Of a stretch of DNA of 64,000 nt, positions 26,736-40,279 are shown piece by piece (position 1 is the first letter of the stretch; every line of letters starts with the position of its first letter). The position numbers and the translations under genes were made by a program. This DNA is from Sindora glabra. Taxonomy: Eukaryota; Streptophyta; Magnoliopsida; Fabales; Fabaceae. The DNA lies in the NCBI GenBank assembly GCA_020226215.1, contig CM035233.1, positions 3,348,001 to 3,412,000 of the forward strand, written 5' to 3'. The notes beneath the pieces were generated by a model that was not told the DNA's origin, made no database searches, and saw nothing but the letters and a program-made list of their open reading frames with translations.

Positions 26736-29457
26736 TCTTAAATGTTATTATTATAAGCTTTTAACCTTTCAGTCTAATATAAAATCTATTCAATATACAA
26801 ATTATTCTTGTTCCAATGTTATACTTTAGTAATGAAACATCAAAATTATCCCAACTTAATTAAGATGTACTACGAAATTCTTTTTCAAATAGTGACAATA
26901 TAGTTTAAAATTATAAATGACCACATAGGCATAATAGCAATTGTATAATTAAATTTACCTAACATTTTGTACAAGAAAACTAAACTAAATGAAAATAATG
27001 GTTTTGTATGAATTATAAACTATCAATAAATTAACTATTAGTCAATTGTTAGTAAGAACTTATCACTAATTTAGGATTAGTAAGACTAGTGTAAAACAAC
27101 AACTACAATATGATGTACTTCTATCTAAAAAAATATATTATCATTATCATAGACAGAGTAATAAGAACAAAGCTTACATGCAGAAAATATTATAACAAAA
27201 GCAATATAGAAATTGCAACATTAGTGGAGACGCCCAAAGAAAAAATTACATGTGTGTGTAGAATATATGAGGAAAATGTAAAAGTAAGCAAAAAAATTAT
27301 ATAATGCAACTTCAAGTAAAGAAAATATATACGAAGGATTTACATATACAAAATGTAATATAGGTATAGACTAAAGGCAAAAGCTTTCCTTAACAAAGAA
27401 TTATACAAAGAATACATTATTCTTAACAGTGGACTACCTAGTGTAGTAACAAACATAAACTAAAAATCTAATAATTGAAGAATAGGTAAAAGTAATGACC
27501 TCTTGTTGAAAGAAAATTTAAAATACAAAAAAAATGAGGATAAAAAAGAATCCTTACTATAGTTCATTTGCAACGGAAAAAGGGTTACATTTGAACTATG
27601 TAAGACACTTTGATTATCAATCATAGGTGGCTTTATGCAAAATTTCAAGTGATAATGTTCTACTAGTTTCATCCAAATGAAACATGATGGAGACTAAAAG
27701 GATTAATAAAAAGAAAAAAGATTAGTCTGCTTTCCATCAAGCAAAATAATAAAGATAAGTATTATAACACGAAAAATATGTTATCATTTGCATGAAATTG
27801 TCTTTTCCACATCGAGATGGTTTGTTGACTTTAATGGTTGTATATTTGCAAATTTTAGCTCATTGAGAGTGATATTTAGAGATTTTCTAGAAAAGGTGCT
27901 ACTATATCAGCATCTACCTTAATATGAGGATTTTATTGCAATAATATTTAAAGTACATATTGAAATCCATATAAATTTTGTTATATTCCTTGCATCTCCT
28001 TTTTAATGTTCTTCTTTAATAGCATTAATGTTATATGCTTTTATTAAAGAACTTAGAGTCACTATTCCTTCCATAGCAACAATTTTAGCCAAATTCCTCT
28101 TTCCTAAACATAATTTCACAAGCATTAACTTTGCTAAGTGATTTCATGATGCATTCTAGTTGTACCTACAAAGTTAAAGCAAAATTCTAGAAATGATATT
28201 AGATATTGCACATTTTTAATAAATTAACTCCTAACATAACAACTTTTATTACATTTTTTGTTTACTCTAAATGTTTTACTTGCATATTTATGTACCAATT
28301 ATACCAATTAGCAGAATAACTTAGACCAAACTTTAATTTGTTGACAATTATTGGTGTTTAAATGTCTTATCTTTAAATCATTTAATAAGAATTTCATCCT
28401 AATTTTCTCTCAAATCTTGATGAATAAAAAATCTAATGGCACCAATCATACATAATAATTAATCCTAAAGTTTAAAGCAAATAAATGGACCATAAAAATA
28501 TATAATCTTGATACTTATAATTTTGTTGCTTGTTGCCAAATTTTGTTCCTTTCTTGATTTTCTTGTACAAGTTACAATGAACATTTTTCCTCGACAAAGT
28601 TCTTTATTATTCTCTTTCATAGCATGTACAAATGATGAAATGTATGCATGATAAGAATTTAAAAACTTATAAAGTGAACATCTATAGTTAAGGCTAAGGA
28701 GATGCTCAATAATGCCTTTCGTATTCTAACAAAGCTTTTTTGTTCAACTTCATGATTGCACTTTTGCTTTGCTCTATTTTTCATAATTATTTTCACTTAT
28801 TTTTTATAGTCAAGTAATTGATTTAAATAACCTTTTTCTAAAAAAATTTGATACAATGCACAAATAATAATAATAATAAAAAGCTATATATTTTTAATTA
28901 AAACTTGAAATTTATCCACTTTCCAGCACCTAGTGTAATTTGTCAAGTAATTATATGTGTTTACATATGTAATATTTAGGTTTTTTATATTGTTGTAAAT
29001 TAATAAAAAAGTGAAAAAGAGTGCTGAGTGCATTTTGTGCAACTTCAGTCACTAAATGTGTTTAGAATTATTAGAAAAACTTAATTAAACATGCATAGAA
29101 TTAGAAATTACAATTTCAAATAATTTAACTCAAACTGTGGAGAAACTACCATTTATATTTAAAAAAAAAGATGAACATAGAGTTCTTTTCCAATAATAAT
29201 CTACATAATTTTTTCTCCAAACAAATGGAATAGAACAACAAATGAGATATTTCCTTTTTTAAAAAAATTCAATGATAAAAAATAGTTTTATCTATATCTC
29301 CTTGGGCCTACCTTTTTAAGCATTTTAAAAAAATTTCATAGGTATTGCATAATTTGATTTAAAATAAAAAAACTCAACTAAATATTTATTTTTATTATTT
29401 TAAAATGAGCTAACAATGAAAACAATAGTTTACTAATGTCATATTGTTATACTATTA

Positions 29458-32400
29458 TGTCATGACTTGATTCTTGGACACTATGATTGGCATAAAAACA
29501 CTTAATTAGTATTAATATACTAATCAATTATCTTTACAAGCTTTTAAAACAAACCTAATTCATCTACTTTCAAAACTTTATTAAAAATATAAATAACTAC
29601 TTATGGAGAATAATTCTTATTTATGCACATATAAAGAAGTTTAAAACATAAGTTATATATTCCAAATAATATTTACATAAAAGTGTACATTTTTTTCTTT
29701 TGAAAAACATAACTTTGTACATAGTACTATCAAAAGATAAAACTTTAACTAGGACACTATGGAAATATTGTAAGGAAGGTTCCCAAAAGCGAGATGAAGG
29801 TTTACACTTAGATGTCAATCTTCTTTGTAGGATTAATATTTTGTATTTATAAATAAAATTTCAGAAAAAGGAGAATGAATATTAAAATACTCAATGTATG
29901 GCTATATTTCTCCTTTTTCTAGAAAGTTTTCACCATATAAGCAAGATATATAATAATGTAAAATATTATTTATTTAAAGTTCTTATGTATCATGTTTATA
30001 AAGTTAACTAAAGTGAATGACAATAGTTGGTATATAGGTTTCTTTACTTAAATCATTGGTCCAACCTTATCCCCCACTATCTTAGGCACAAGGCCACCAA
30101 CCTTATCCTTTCAACCCTTACCACACCTCTCTTTCTTTGTAAAAGATGTAAATCTCCCCTTATAAATCATGTAAATAATGAGCAATAATAAGATGTAGGC
30201 CAACATCAATTACTAATTTCAAATTCATTGGGTATGGTCAGAATATCAACTATGCCATAAAATTTTGTCATTTTCATATGCATTCACATTTCATTATCAC
30301 ATGACATTATATTCAAGGTTGATATGCAACCTTTTCATTAAAAATAATAACAACACTTAATTCTTTTGAATGGCTAGCAATTTATAACTCAAGCATTATC
30401 ATGCGTATCAAAAATTTCAATCATTTGTAACATTATTCAATAAAAAGTATCAAACACTAAACATGTTAGGTAGTGTGAATGCTTTGAATGCTTTCATGGT
30501 TTAATGCCTTTTAGGCTCTTAAATTAATTCAAATTTTTACCAAAATTTTATTTAATATTTCTAACACATTAATAAACATAAAATAAAAATTTTCTTACAA
30601 TTTTATCACCCTTGGGTACTATTTACATAGTACTAAAATTGTGATATTCAAATAAGAAAGTAAAAAAATAATTGCAATAAAAGTTTCTTTTCAATATTCA
30701 AATCACTTTTAATCATTCCCAAGTTTTTAGATAATATTCTTAACATGTTAAATGATGAAGAACTTCAATTATTTCACAAAAATACCACATTGATACTATT
30801 CATATAGAAACAAAAACATATAATTGTCAATTTTGAGCAATTTTAGAGTTATTGTAGAAAAGGAGCTCTCTTAACACCTAAATCAATTCTAATTGTTACC
30901 AAATTTTTACGTAAGTTTACTAACATGTTAATAATCAAAGAACATTCATTATTTTAATTTTTACCAATAAAATTCTTGCTCAAACAATACCAAACTTAGA
31001 ACATAGAATTCTAAATTTTGTTTTAAGTTCTTATAACCTATGTCCATACAGCATTACTTTTCATAACTCTAAAATGAGCTCTTTTGGCATCCAAATTAAT
31101 TTCAATTATTATCAAATTTTTATGTAAGCTTACTAATATATTAATAATCAAAGAACATTAATTATCTTAATTTTTACCAATCATATTCTTTCTCAAACAA
31201 TACCAACTTTAGAACACAAAATTCTAAATTTTGTTAAGTTTTTATAACCCAAGTCCATACAACATTACTTTTTATAACTCTAAAATTTTTAAAAAATTCT
31301 CAATTCTTTCCATACCTATATAAACCTATTTATAACACTTACATACCAAAAATTGAAATTTTAACAACTTCTAAACCTTGATTTCAAAGAGTAACAGAAA
31401 TACATTATTAACTTTCTTTATAGTTTTATTTCTAATCTCACTATATTCTTATTGTCTTTTCTTAAGGAAAGACTTAATGAATCTTCTCTTACCCATCTTA
31501 ACACTAAGATACCAACACATATTATCATTTTAACATTTACATAGTGCCAAAATCAAACCATATAGCACCATAACTCAATTTAACATCCATAATGGCAAAT
31601 ATCATCAAATTCTTCATCTTTTAGGAGAAAACTCAATGAAACAAAGGATATTTGCCACTCATCTTAAATTCTTGATTCTTTGACTTTTCAAAACCTCTTA
31701 AAGCAAAAACTTCACTAAAATAAATTAAGTTTTTACAGAGCTTAAAAAGGAGATTTCCATGAAAATTTAAAGGAGATGAAGGAAAACCTAAGTTACCTTA
31801 TAAGAATTAGGTTGAACCACTTGAAAAACCTTTTGGAAACTATTAGAAAATTGAAACCTAAATAGAAAAACCCTAGGAGAGCCCTTAGTTTTGGCTAAAT
31901 AAGAGCAAAAAAATTTATGCAAAAATGAGGTAAAAGGCTTTATATAAAATCCTAATTCTAAAGCTTCATTCAAAAGCTTTCTTTTTATATTTTTTTATAA
32001 AAAAATTGATGATAAAAGGCACATACTTGCATAATTTCTTAAGGCTAAAAATAAAAAGATTATTTCCTTAAATCCAAAAAAATATTCAAAATATAAAGCT
32101 CTAGAAAGGTTCATTAACAATTATTCCTAGTTTTTCACTTATTAATCAAATTTACTATTGGCTTCCTCTACAAGTTTAGGCTTTATTTGGGCCTTATTTT
32201 TTTAGTTTCTTAGATCAAATTTAGGCCTAGAAAAATTGAAATAACTCAGTCTAAATGAATCAAGGTGATTTATTTAAAATTTGGGTTTAATCTCTAAGTT
32301 TTTAGGCTACCCAGTTTGTTTTTAGGCTATTTTAGCCTTCAATTTCCTATTAGGCTTTTATATCATTTTCCTAAACTTAATGTTAGTTTTTTAATTGTAT

Positions 32401-32573
32401 TTAACCTATACTAGTGCCTAATATATCTTTTACAAAAATTTTAGCTAAATGTGCTTCCAAACTATCTTTATGATTTACCTAAACTTTACCCAATTACCTT
32501 ATCATTTTCTATTTGGGAAGGTTTCTAGTAAAAATTCCTTCTTAAACTTTCTTGCTCTATTTGATATATTACA
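29458..32573 (-). repeat. 3' LTR of the complete gypsy element
   Basis: 3116 bp. It shares the segment with CTTATCC, CAAGGCCACCAACC and CACACCTCTC (30065-30130) with the other family-2 LTRs. It is longer than its partner mainly through an internal tandem duplication at about 30850-31280. Chance open frames inside are not genes. Confidence 0.9.
30850..31280. repeat. Tandem duplication (unit about 213 bp) in the 3' LTR
   Basis: Two diverged copies: GAGCTCTCTTAACACC near 30863 and GAGCTCTTTTGGCATCC near 31076. Each is followed by AAATTTTTA(C/T)GTAAG, TAATAATCAAAGAACATT and CCATACA(G/A)CATTAC. The partner LTR (38800-39020) has one copy. This accounts for most of the 261-bp length difference between the LTRs. 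Confidence 0.8.
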
Positions 32574-35500
32574 AGTTCTCCCTTCCCTTTTTTAAGAAAA
32601 TTCATTCTTAAATTTTCAAAGGATCATATGGTGATGAATAGAATTATTAATGGTCTGTGTACAAATTTTAGATAAAATCTTACTAAATGGATACTTTTCT
32701 TTCATATTCCTTTCTGGTTCCCATGTAGCTTTCTATGTTCTATCTTTTTCCCATATTACTTTCACCATTGGGGTCTCTTTGGAATGTAACTTTCTCATTT
32801 GTTTGTCAATAACTTGTATAGGTCACTCTTCATAAACTAACTTTTGATTTAATTCTACTTGCACTTCCTTTAACACATAGGATTCATCTGGAACATATTT
32901 CCTTAACATTGACACATGAAAAATTAGATGAATCACTTTCATATTCTTTGGTAGTTCTAGCTAATAAGTGACCCTTCTAATTCATTTAGTGATTACATAA
33001 GGACCTATATATCTCGAGGTTAATTTCATTTTCTTCCTAAATCTCATTATTTCTTTTATTGGTGAAAATTTTAAGAATACAGAATTACTTTCTTGAAATT
33101 CAAATTTCCCTTGTCTATTATCTATATAAGATTTATGCTAACTTTGAGCTGCTTGTAATTTTCTTTAATGATTCTAACCTTATTAATAATGTCCTCGATC
33201 AAATCAAGACCAATCATTTTAGCTTTCTTTGGTTCAAACTATCCAATGGGTGATCTACATTTTCTACCATACAAGGCTTCAAATAAAAGCCATCTATATA
33301 CTAATATGATAAATATTATTATATGCAAACTTTATTAGCAGTAAGTGTTTATCCTATCTCTCCTTAAACTTAATCACATAACTTCTAAGAACATCTTTTA
33401 AGGTTTGAATTAACCTTTTTGATGCCTATCAATTTGTGGATGAAATGTTGTACTAAGTCCTAATTGAGTACCTAATGTCTCTTGAAATGATTGTTAGAAT
33501 CAATAAGTAAACTACAATTCTCAATCTAAAATGATCATAAGTGGTACACTATACAATGGAATAATTTTATCCATGTAAAGCTGAGCATATTGCAATATAG
33601 TATATATTATTTTTATAGGTAGAAAGTAGGTAGTTTTCATCAAATGATCCACAATTATCTATATAGAATCATATCCCTCACTAGTTCATGGTAGTCTAAT
33701 TATATAATCCAAAGTAATACTTTCCTATTTCCATTTGGGAATGTAAATGTTCTAGTAGAGTTTTATTGGGTGTTGATATTCTGCTTTTACTTGTTGACAA
33801 GTTAAACATTTGATTACATACTCCTACACATCTTTCTTCATTCCATCCCACCAATATACATTCTTTAAATCTTGATACATCTTTGTTGCACCAAGATGCT
33901 TCATATAAGATGATTCATAGGCCTTTTTTAGTATTTCCTTTCTCAGAACTATGGGCACCTATAATTGATTTTTATTCTTTATCACTCCTTTTTCATCCAT
34001 TGCTAAGTTAGTCTCCTTTTCAAGCATAGCTTTGCTCTTCAGTTGCTTATATTAAGGATCTTCTTTTTGAACTATTTTGATTTGATCTATTATGGTAAAT
34101 TATATCATTATACAAGCCAAATCTACATTTTTATTTTCTTTAAACTCTTTCCTTTTACCTTTAGGAGTTTTTTAACTTAAGGCATTAATAACTATGTTAA
34201 CTTTGCCTAGATGATAGTGAACAGAGTAATCATGATCTTTCACATACACTATCCACTTTCTTTGCCTCATATTAAGGTCTTTTTGCTTAAAAATGTACTT
34301 AAAGCTCTTATAATTTATATAGATTTCACAAGTAGTCCCATATAAAAAATGTTTTCATATCTTTAAGGCAAACACCATGGCTTCCATTTCTAAGTTATGA
34401 GTAGGATCATTCATTTTATGTTTCTTCAATTAATAAGATTCATAAGCTATTACTCTATCTTATTGCATTAACATACACTTAATCCCACTTTAGATGCATT
34501 ACAATACACTATACATCTTTATGCATTATTAGTTAATGCTAATATTGGGGCAGAAGTTAGATATTCTTTCAATTTTTGAAAGCACTTCTTGCATTGATCA
34601 TTCCATATAAACTTGGCCCCTTTATAAGTTAACGTAGTTAATAATGCATCTATTTTTGAGAAATTCTTTACAAATCCTATATAGTATGTAGCCAAGCGAA
34701 GAAAATTACATATTTCTATTACTAAAGATGGTCATTGCCATTTAAGCATTGCCAATCTTTTAAAGGTTTACTTGTATTCCTTCTTGCAACACTACATGGC
34801 CTAGAAAATTCACTTTCTTCATCCAAAACTCATATTTTAAGTATTTATCATATAACTTGTGCTCCCTTAATGTTTGTAATGTGATTCTTAAATGTTGCAG
34901 ATGTTTCTCTTCAATCTTTGAATATACTAAGATATCATCAATAAATACAACAATGAATTTATCTAAGAAAAGTTTGAAAACATGATTAATCAAATCCATA
35001 AATGTTGCGAAAGCATTGGTCAATCCAAATAACATAATCAAGAACTCATAATGGTTTTTAGAATATCGTCTTTTTTTTAATCTTTAATTAATGGTAACCT
35101 GATTGCAAGTTAATTTTTTAAAAGTACTAGTTCCTTATAGTTGATCAAACAAATTGTCTATTCTTAGTAAAGGATACTTGCTCTTAATGGTGACTTTATT
35201 TAGCTACTAGTGATAAATATATAACCATAACATGCCATCCTTCTTTCTTTCAAATAGTATTAGTACTTCTTATGGTGATAAATTGGGTTATATAAAATTT
35301 TTATCTAGCAAATCATGTAATTGCTTCTTCAATTCTTTTAACTCTGTTAGCACCATTTGATATGGTACTATAAAAATTAGGTCTACTCTAGGAATAGTTT
35401 CGATTATAAATTTAATTTCTTGATTTAGTGGTAATCCTAATAGATCTTTTAGAAAAATGTTGAGAAATTTTTTACAACAAGAACTTTATCTATTCCTGTT

Positions 35501-37403
35501 TTTCCCTTTTTCACTCCCTTTATAGAAGCTATCCATATAACGTATGCTTTATCTACCAATTTTTGAACTTTTATACATGATGTGAAGGTGGGCATTCCTA
35601 CCTTCTTTTAACCTTGAAAAAAATTGAACTTCTCCCTCTTTTAGTCAATAAGTTATGGCTTTGTGATAGCAATTAACACAAGCATGATATTTCGATAGCA
35701 AGTCCATCCCCTAAAATTACATCATAATCTACCATATTTAACACGATTAAATCAATCAAGGTTGCATGTTTTTCTATACATATTATATGACCTTTAACAT
35801 AATGGGTTGTAAAAAAGGATTCTTCTATTGGTGTATTCACCATCAAGGGTTCATTTAATTCACTTATTGGTTTTGAGAGCTTAACTGCTAGATTTCTAGA
35901 TATAAACAAATACATAGTATCAAGATTGACAATGCTTTTATTGGAAAGGTTGCTATTAATATGGTACTAGTTACCAATATATTAGAAGCTTAGGCTTCTT
36001 GGCATATCATAATGAATACTCTTACTTCAGTCCTAGTTGGTCCCTTTCATGATTTCTTCTTATTTGATGTTATTAGTAGTTTCGCTACAATTGTATTTTG
36101 AATGGGTTACACATTAGAGGTTATAACATTGCTCCCTTGCTAAGTAGTTAGGTACTTATAAGCTCGATGCCCTATTTATGCACATCTAAAATAGGATCTT
36201 CATTGTCCAAAATGACTAAGGTTACACTGTTAACAATAAGGAGGCCTATTAGATAAATTTGAAAATGAATACATCCTATTAGAAACATTAGAACTTATTT
36301 TCAATTTGTTGTTAAAAGTTCTTCCCTAGAAACTTTTTCAATCTTGAAATATGTTTCTTCTCATTTGCTTATTTTTAGTTGGCACATTTTGAGTAATTAT
36401 TACTTTCCTTATGTCTTTGCTGCTTCTTTTTTGGAATTTTATCTTTCACTTTCTTAAACCTACTTCTTTATTTTATCTTTCCTTAGCATGTAATTCTATT
36501 TTGATTACTTAATCTAAGGCTTGTTTATACATTGTTCCATAAAAAAATCCACCATATCATAGAAATAATTGCAAAGACCATATACAAATCGATTCACCCT
36601 AACTTTCTCTATGAGCATTAAATATTTTGCATATCAAGACAATTAAGCAAACTGTGCATCATATTGAGCTACTGTCATAAGCGCTTGAGTTAACTTTTCA
36701 AACTAGTAGACCTTTGCTTCTTGAATGCTAAGAGCTAAAAATCTATCTATTAACCTAGTTTGAAACTGCTTCTAGGTGATTGGATCATTGGTAGTAACTA
36801 TAGGTTCAATATTATAACCATACCAAAAATGAGCTACACCACTAATTTCACCATTATATTCTCACTATACCTTAACAATCTATAAGTTCTTTCTATCTAA
36901 TCTATGAATTGATAGGGATCCATTATTAGATTCATGTCATCATACTTTAAAGGGTTTAATTTTTAAAACTAATGCATTATCTATAACCATTCTCTTGGAG
37001 GCAAGAAGGAATTTGTTGCTTTGGTGTTGTTAAGGCTAGAAGTGCAGCAGAAACGTTCTAGCTTTAGGCTAAGACTCTTTCCATAATTTGTTGTAGCATT
37101 GCAGCCCATGTGGGAGCTTCAAGCTACTTTCTTTCTACTTTATAGAGATTTTTTGGTGATATATTCGCGAAAGCTAATACTTTTGGATGTGCTCTAGTAC
37201 ATTTTTAGGGCATCCCAGCTTGAGTTTCCTGTCTCCTAGCCATAATTCTACAAAATAGCTTTGACTAGCAAATACTATTTCTCTTTAAAAAGAATATGGA
37301 TCCATAGTGACTAACATTTGTTCTTTCTTTAACCTTCCATAATTTCCATGGTCTAATTAGGCTTTTCTTTTATACTCTATTGTAAATAGTTATCTAGGAC
37401 TAT
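32574..37403 (-). pseudogene. Decayed gag-pol of the gypsy element with chromodomain-like C-terminus
   Basis: Read on the minus strand. The gag end has a CCHC-like remnant (QCNLSHFGQ, then FRCA, IGHRAY, about 36150-36250). The protease and its trailing segment follow (VLNMVDYDVILG, 35673-35915). In reverse transcriptase, an intact stretch of 93 codons (34760-35041) keeps [13 protein letters not shown] and the catalytic [10 protein letters not shown]. RNase H comes next (34300-34760). Integrase has its zinc-binding part (CLTCQQVKAEYQHP, near 33800) and core (ITLDYIIRLP near 33710). A C-terminal chromodomain-like stretch reads LRKYVPDESYV, YEE, PIQVIDKQMRKLHSKE, then KATWEPE (32650-32960). Stops and frameshifts occur in every domain. 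Confidence 0.85.
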
Positions 37404-37415
37404 GCTCTGATACTA
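37404..37415 (-). other. Primer-binding site (initiator Met tRNA type)
   Basis: The minus strand reads TAGTATCAGAGC, one mismatch from the TGGTATCAGAGC primer site complementary to the 3' end of initiator methionine tRNA. It lies 4 nt inside the 5' LTR boundary. Confidence 0.8.
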
Positions 37416-37419
37416 ACTA

Positions 37420-40274
37420 AGTCATGAATCAATTCTTAGGATACTATGGCTAGTATAAAGATACCTGACTAGTATTAATATAATAACTAACTGTCCTTAC
37501 AAGACTTTAAGATGTACCTAACTCATCTACTTTCAAAACTTTACTAAAAATATAGATAACTACTTATGGAAAATAATTTTTACTTGCGCGTGTATAAAGA
37601 AATTCAAAACATAAATTATATTTACTAAATAATATTTATACACAAGTGTGCAATTTTTTTAAAATATAACTTTGTACATAGTATTAGTAGAAAATAAAAA
37701 CTTCTAACTAGGACACTATGGACATATTGTAAAGGACATTCCCAAAAGCGAGAGAAGGGTTCACTTATAGATGTTAGATTTATTTGTGAATCTATGTTCC
37801 ATATTTGTAAATAAAAATTCAATAGAAGGAGAGTGAAAATTGAAATGCTTAGTGAATGGCTACTTTTTTCCTTTTTTTAGAGAGATTTCACCATTATAAA
37901 TCAAATATATAACAGTGTAAAATATTATTTCTTTAAAGATATTATGTATCATGCTTATAAAATTTTCTAAAATGAATGACAATAATTGGTATACAAATTT
38001 CTCTTTATATCTCTAATTTAGTCTTATCTCCCACTACCTTAAGCAAAAGGCCATCAACCTTATCCTTTCAACCTTTACTACACCTCTCATTCTCTATGAA
38101 GGATATAAATCTCCCTTTACAAATTATGTCCAAGATGAGCAATAATAAGATGTTAGCCATAGCATCAATTACTCATTTCAAATTCATTAGATATGGTCAG
38201 AATACCAACTATGCCATAAAATCTTTCCATTCTCATATACATTTACATTTCATCATCACATAACATTATATTCAAGGTTAATATGCAACTTTTCCATTCA
38301 AGATAATAACAATACTTAATTCTTTTGAATGGCTAGCAATTTATAACTTAAGCATTATCAAGTGTATCAAAATTTTTAACCACTTGCAACATTATTCAAT
38401 AAAAAGTATCAAACATTAAACATGATGGGTAATGTTAATACTTCCAAGGTTTAATGCTTTTTAGGTTTCTAAATTAATTCAAATTTTTATTAAAATTTTA
38501 TCTAATACTTCTAACGCATTAATAAATATTAAATATCAATTTTCTTATAATTTCATCAATTTTGGTACTATTCACACAGTACCAAAATTGTGGAATTCAA
38601 ATAGGAGAACACAAGAGCAATTACAATAAAAGTCTCTTTTCAATACTCAAATCACTTACAATTATCATAAATTTTTTATACAACATTCCTGACATATTAA
38701 GTGATGAAAAATTCAATTATTTCATAAAAATACCATGTTGGTATTATTCATACAAAACCAAAAAATATAGAATTGCCAATTCTAGGTAATTATGAAATTG
38801 TTATGGAAAAAAGCCTTTTTAGTATCCAAATCAATTTCAATTGTCACTAAATTTTTATGTAAGCTTACTAATATGTCAATAATCAATGAACATTAATTAT
38901 TTTAATTTTTCTTAATCAAATTCTTGCCTAAATAGTACCAAACTTCAAAACATAAAATCCTAAACTCTGTTTTGAGTTCTTATAACCCAAGTCTATACAA
39001 CTTCACTTTTCATAACTCTAGAATTTTCCAAAAATTATCAATTCTTTTTACACCTATCCTAACCCTATTTGTAATACTAATATACTAAAAATTGAAATTC
39101 TAACAATTTCTAACCCTTGATTCCAAAGAAAAACACACCATTAACCTTCTTTAATAGTTTTGATTCTAATCTCAATATAGTCCTATTGTCATCTCTTAAG
39201 AAAAGACTTAATGAATCTTATCTTGCCCTTCTTGAAACTAAAATACCAATATCATATCATCATTTTAAAATTTATATAATACCAAAATCAAACCATACAA
39301 TAACATAACTTAATTTAACATCAATAATGGTAAATATCATTAAATTTTTCATCCTTTAGTTAAAACTCAATGGAATAAAGGATAGTTGCCACTCACCTAA
39401 AATTCTTGATTCTCTAACTCTTTAAAACCTTCTAGAGCAGAAACTTTACTAAAATAAACCAAGTTTTTTGAAATTTTAAAGATAAGATTTCCATGAAAAC
39501 TTAAAAGGGATAAAAGAAACCTAGGTTACTTTATAAGAATTGGTTAGAAAAACTTGAAAAACCTCTTGGGAACTATTAAAGAATTAAAACCTAATTAAAA
39601 GCCCTAAGAGAGAACTTAATTTTAGTAGAAGAAAGGAAAAAAATTTATTCAAAATTAAGCTAAAAAACTTTTATATAAAACCTTAATTCTAAGACTTTTT
39701 TCATAAACTTCCTTTTTGTATTTTTTTATAAAAATTTTAATGATGAAAGACACATGCTTGCATAGTTTTTGAAAGTTAAAAATTAAAAGATTATTTCTTT
39801 AAATCCAATAAAAATCTTCTAAATATAAAGCTCTAGAAAGGTTCACTAACCATTGCCTTTAATTTTTTGCTTATTCATTAGATTTGTTATTGGCTTTTTC
39901 TATAAGTTTAGGCTTTATTTCAGCCTTATTTTTCTAGTTTCTAAAATCAAGTTTGGGCTTAAAAAAGTTAAACTAAGTCAACCCAAATGAACCAGGATAA
40001 TTTATTTCAAATTTTGGCTCAATCTCTAGGTTTTCATGTTATATAGGTTATTTTTATGTTTCCTAAGCTTCAAATTTTCTGTTAGGTTTTTAACTATATT
40101 TTAACCTATACTAGTACCTAATATAATTTTTACAAAAATTCTAGCTATATATGCTTCCAAACTATCTTTATAATCTAGCCAAACTTCACCTAATTACCTT
40201 ACCAAGTTTTTGTATAGGAAGATTTCTAATCAAAATTTCTTCTTAAACTTTCTTACTCTATTTAAAGTATTACA
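37420..40274 (-). repeat. 5' LTR of the complete gypsy element
   Basis: 2855 bp, collinear with the 3' LTR at 29458-32573 but visibly diverged, with many scattered substitutions and small indels. The outer edge TATTACA is followed by the TATTA duplication. Confidence 0.9.
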
Positions 40275-40279
40275 TATTA

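Larger units (their letters stand above)
29453..40279 (-). mobile_element. Complete Ty3/gypsy element (29458-40274), family 2, with TSD TATTA
   Basis: The element spans 10,817 bp in minus orientation. Target duplications TATTA lie at 29453-29457 and 40275-40279. The LTRs are 37420-40274 (5') and 29458-32573 (3'). On the minus strand they begin TGTAATA and the 3' LTR ends ATGACA. The primer-binding site and decayed gag-pol lie between. The long LTRs, the C-terminal chromodomain-like region and the domain order point to the Del/Tekay chromovirus lineage. Both LTRs are clearly diverged and all reading frames are broken, so the insertion is old and dead. It sits inside the putative CACTA element. 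Confidence 0.9.

Noticed and set aside
32650..33253. + strand frames of 61 and 64 codons
   Set aside because: Antisense shadows of the gypsy chromodomain and integrase remnant on the minus strand.
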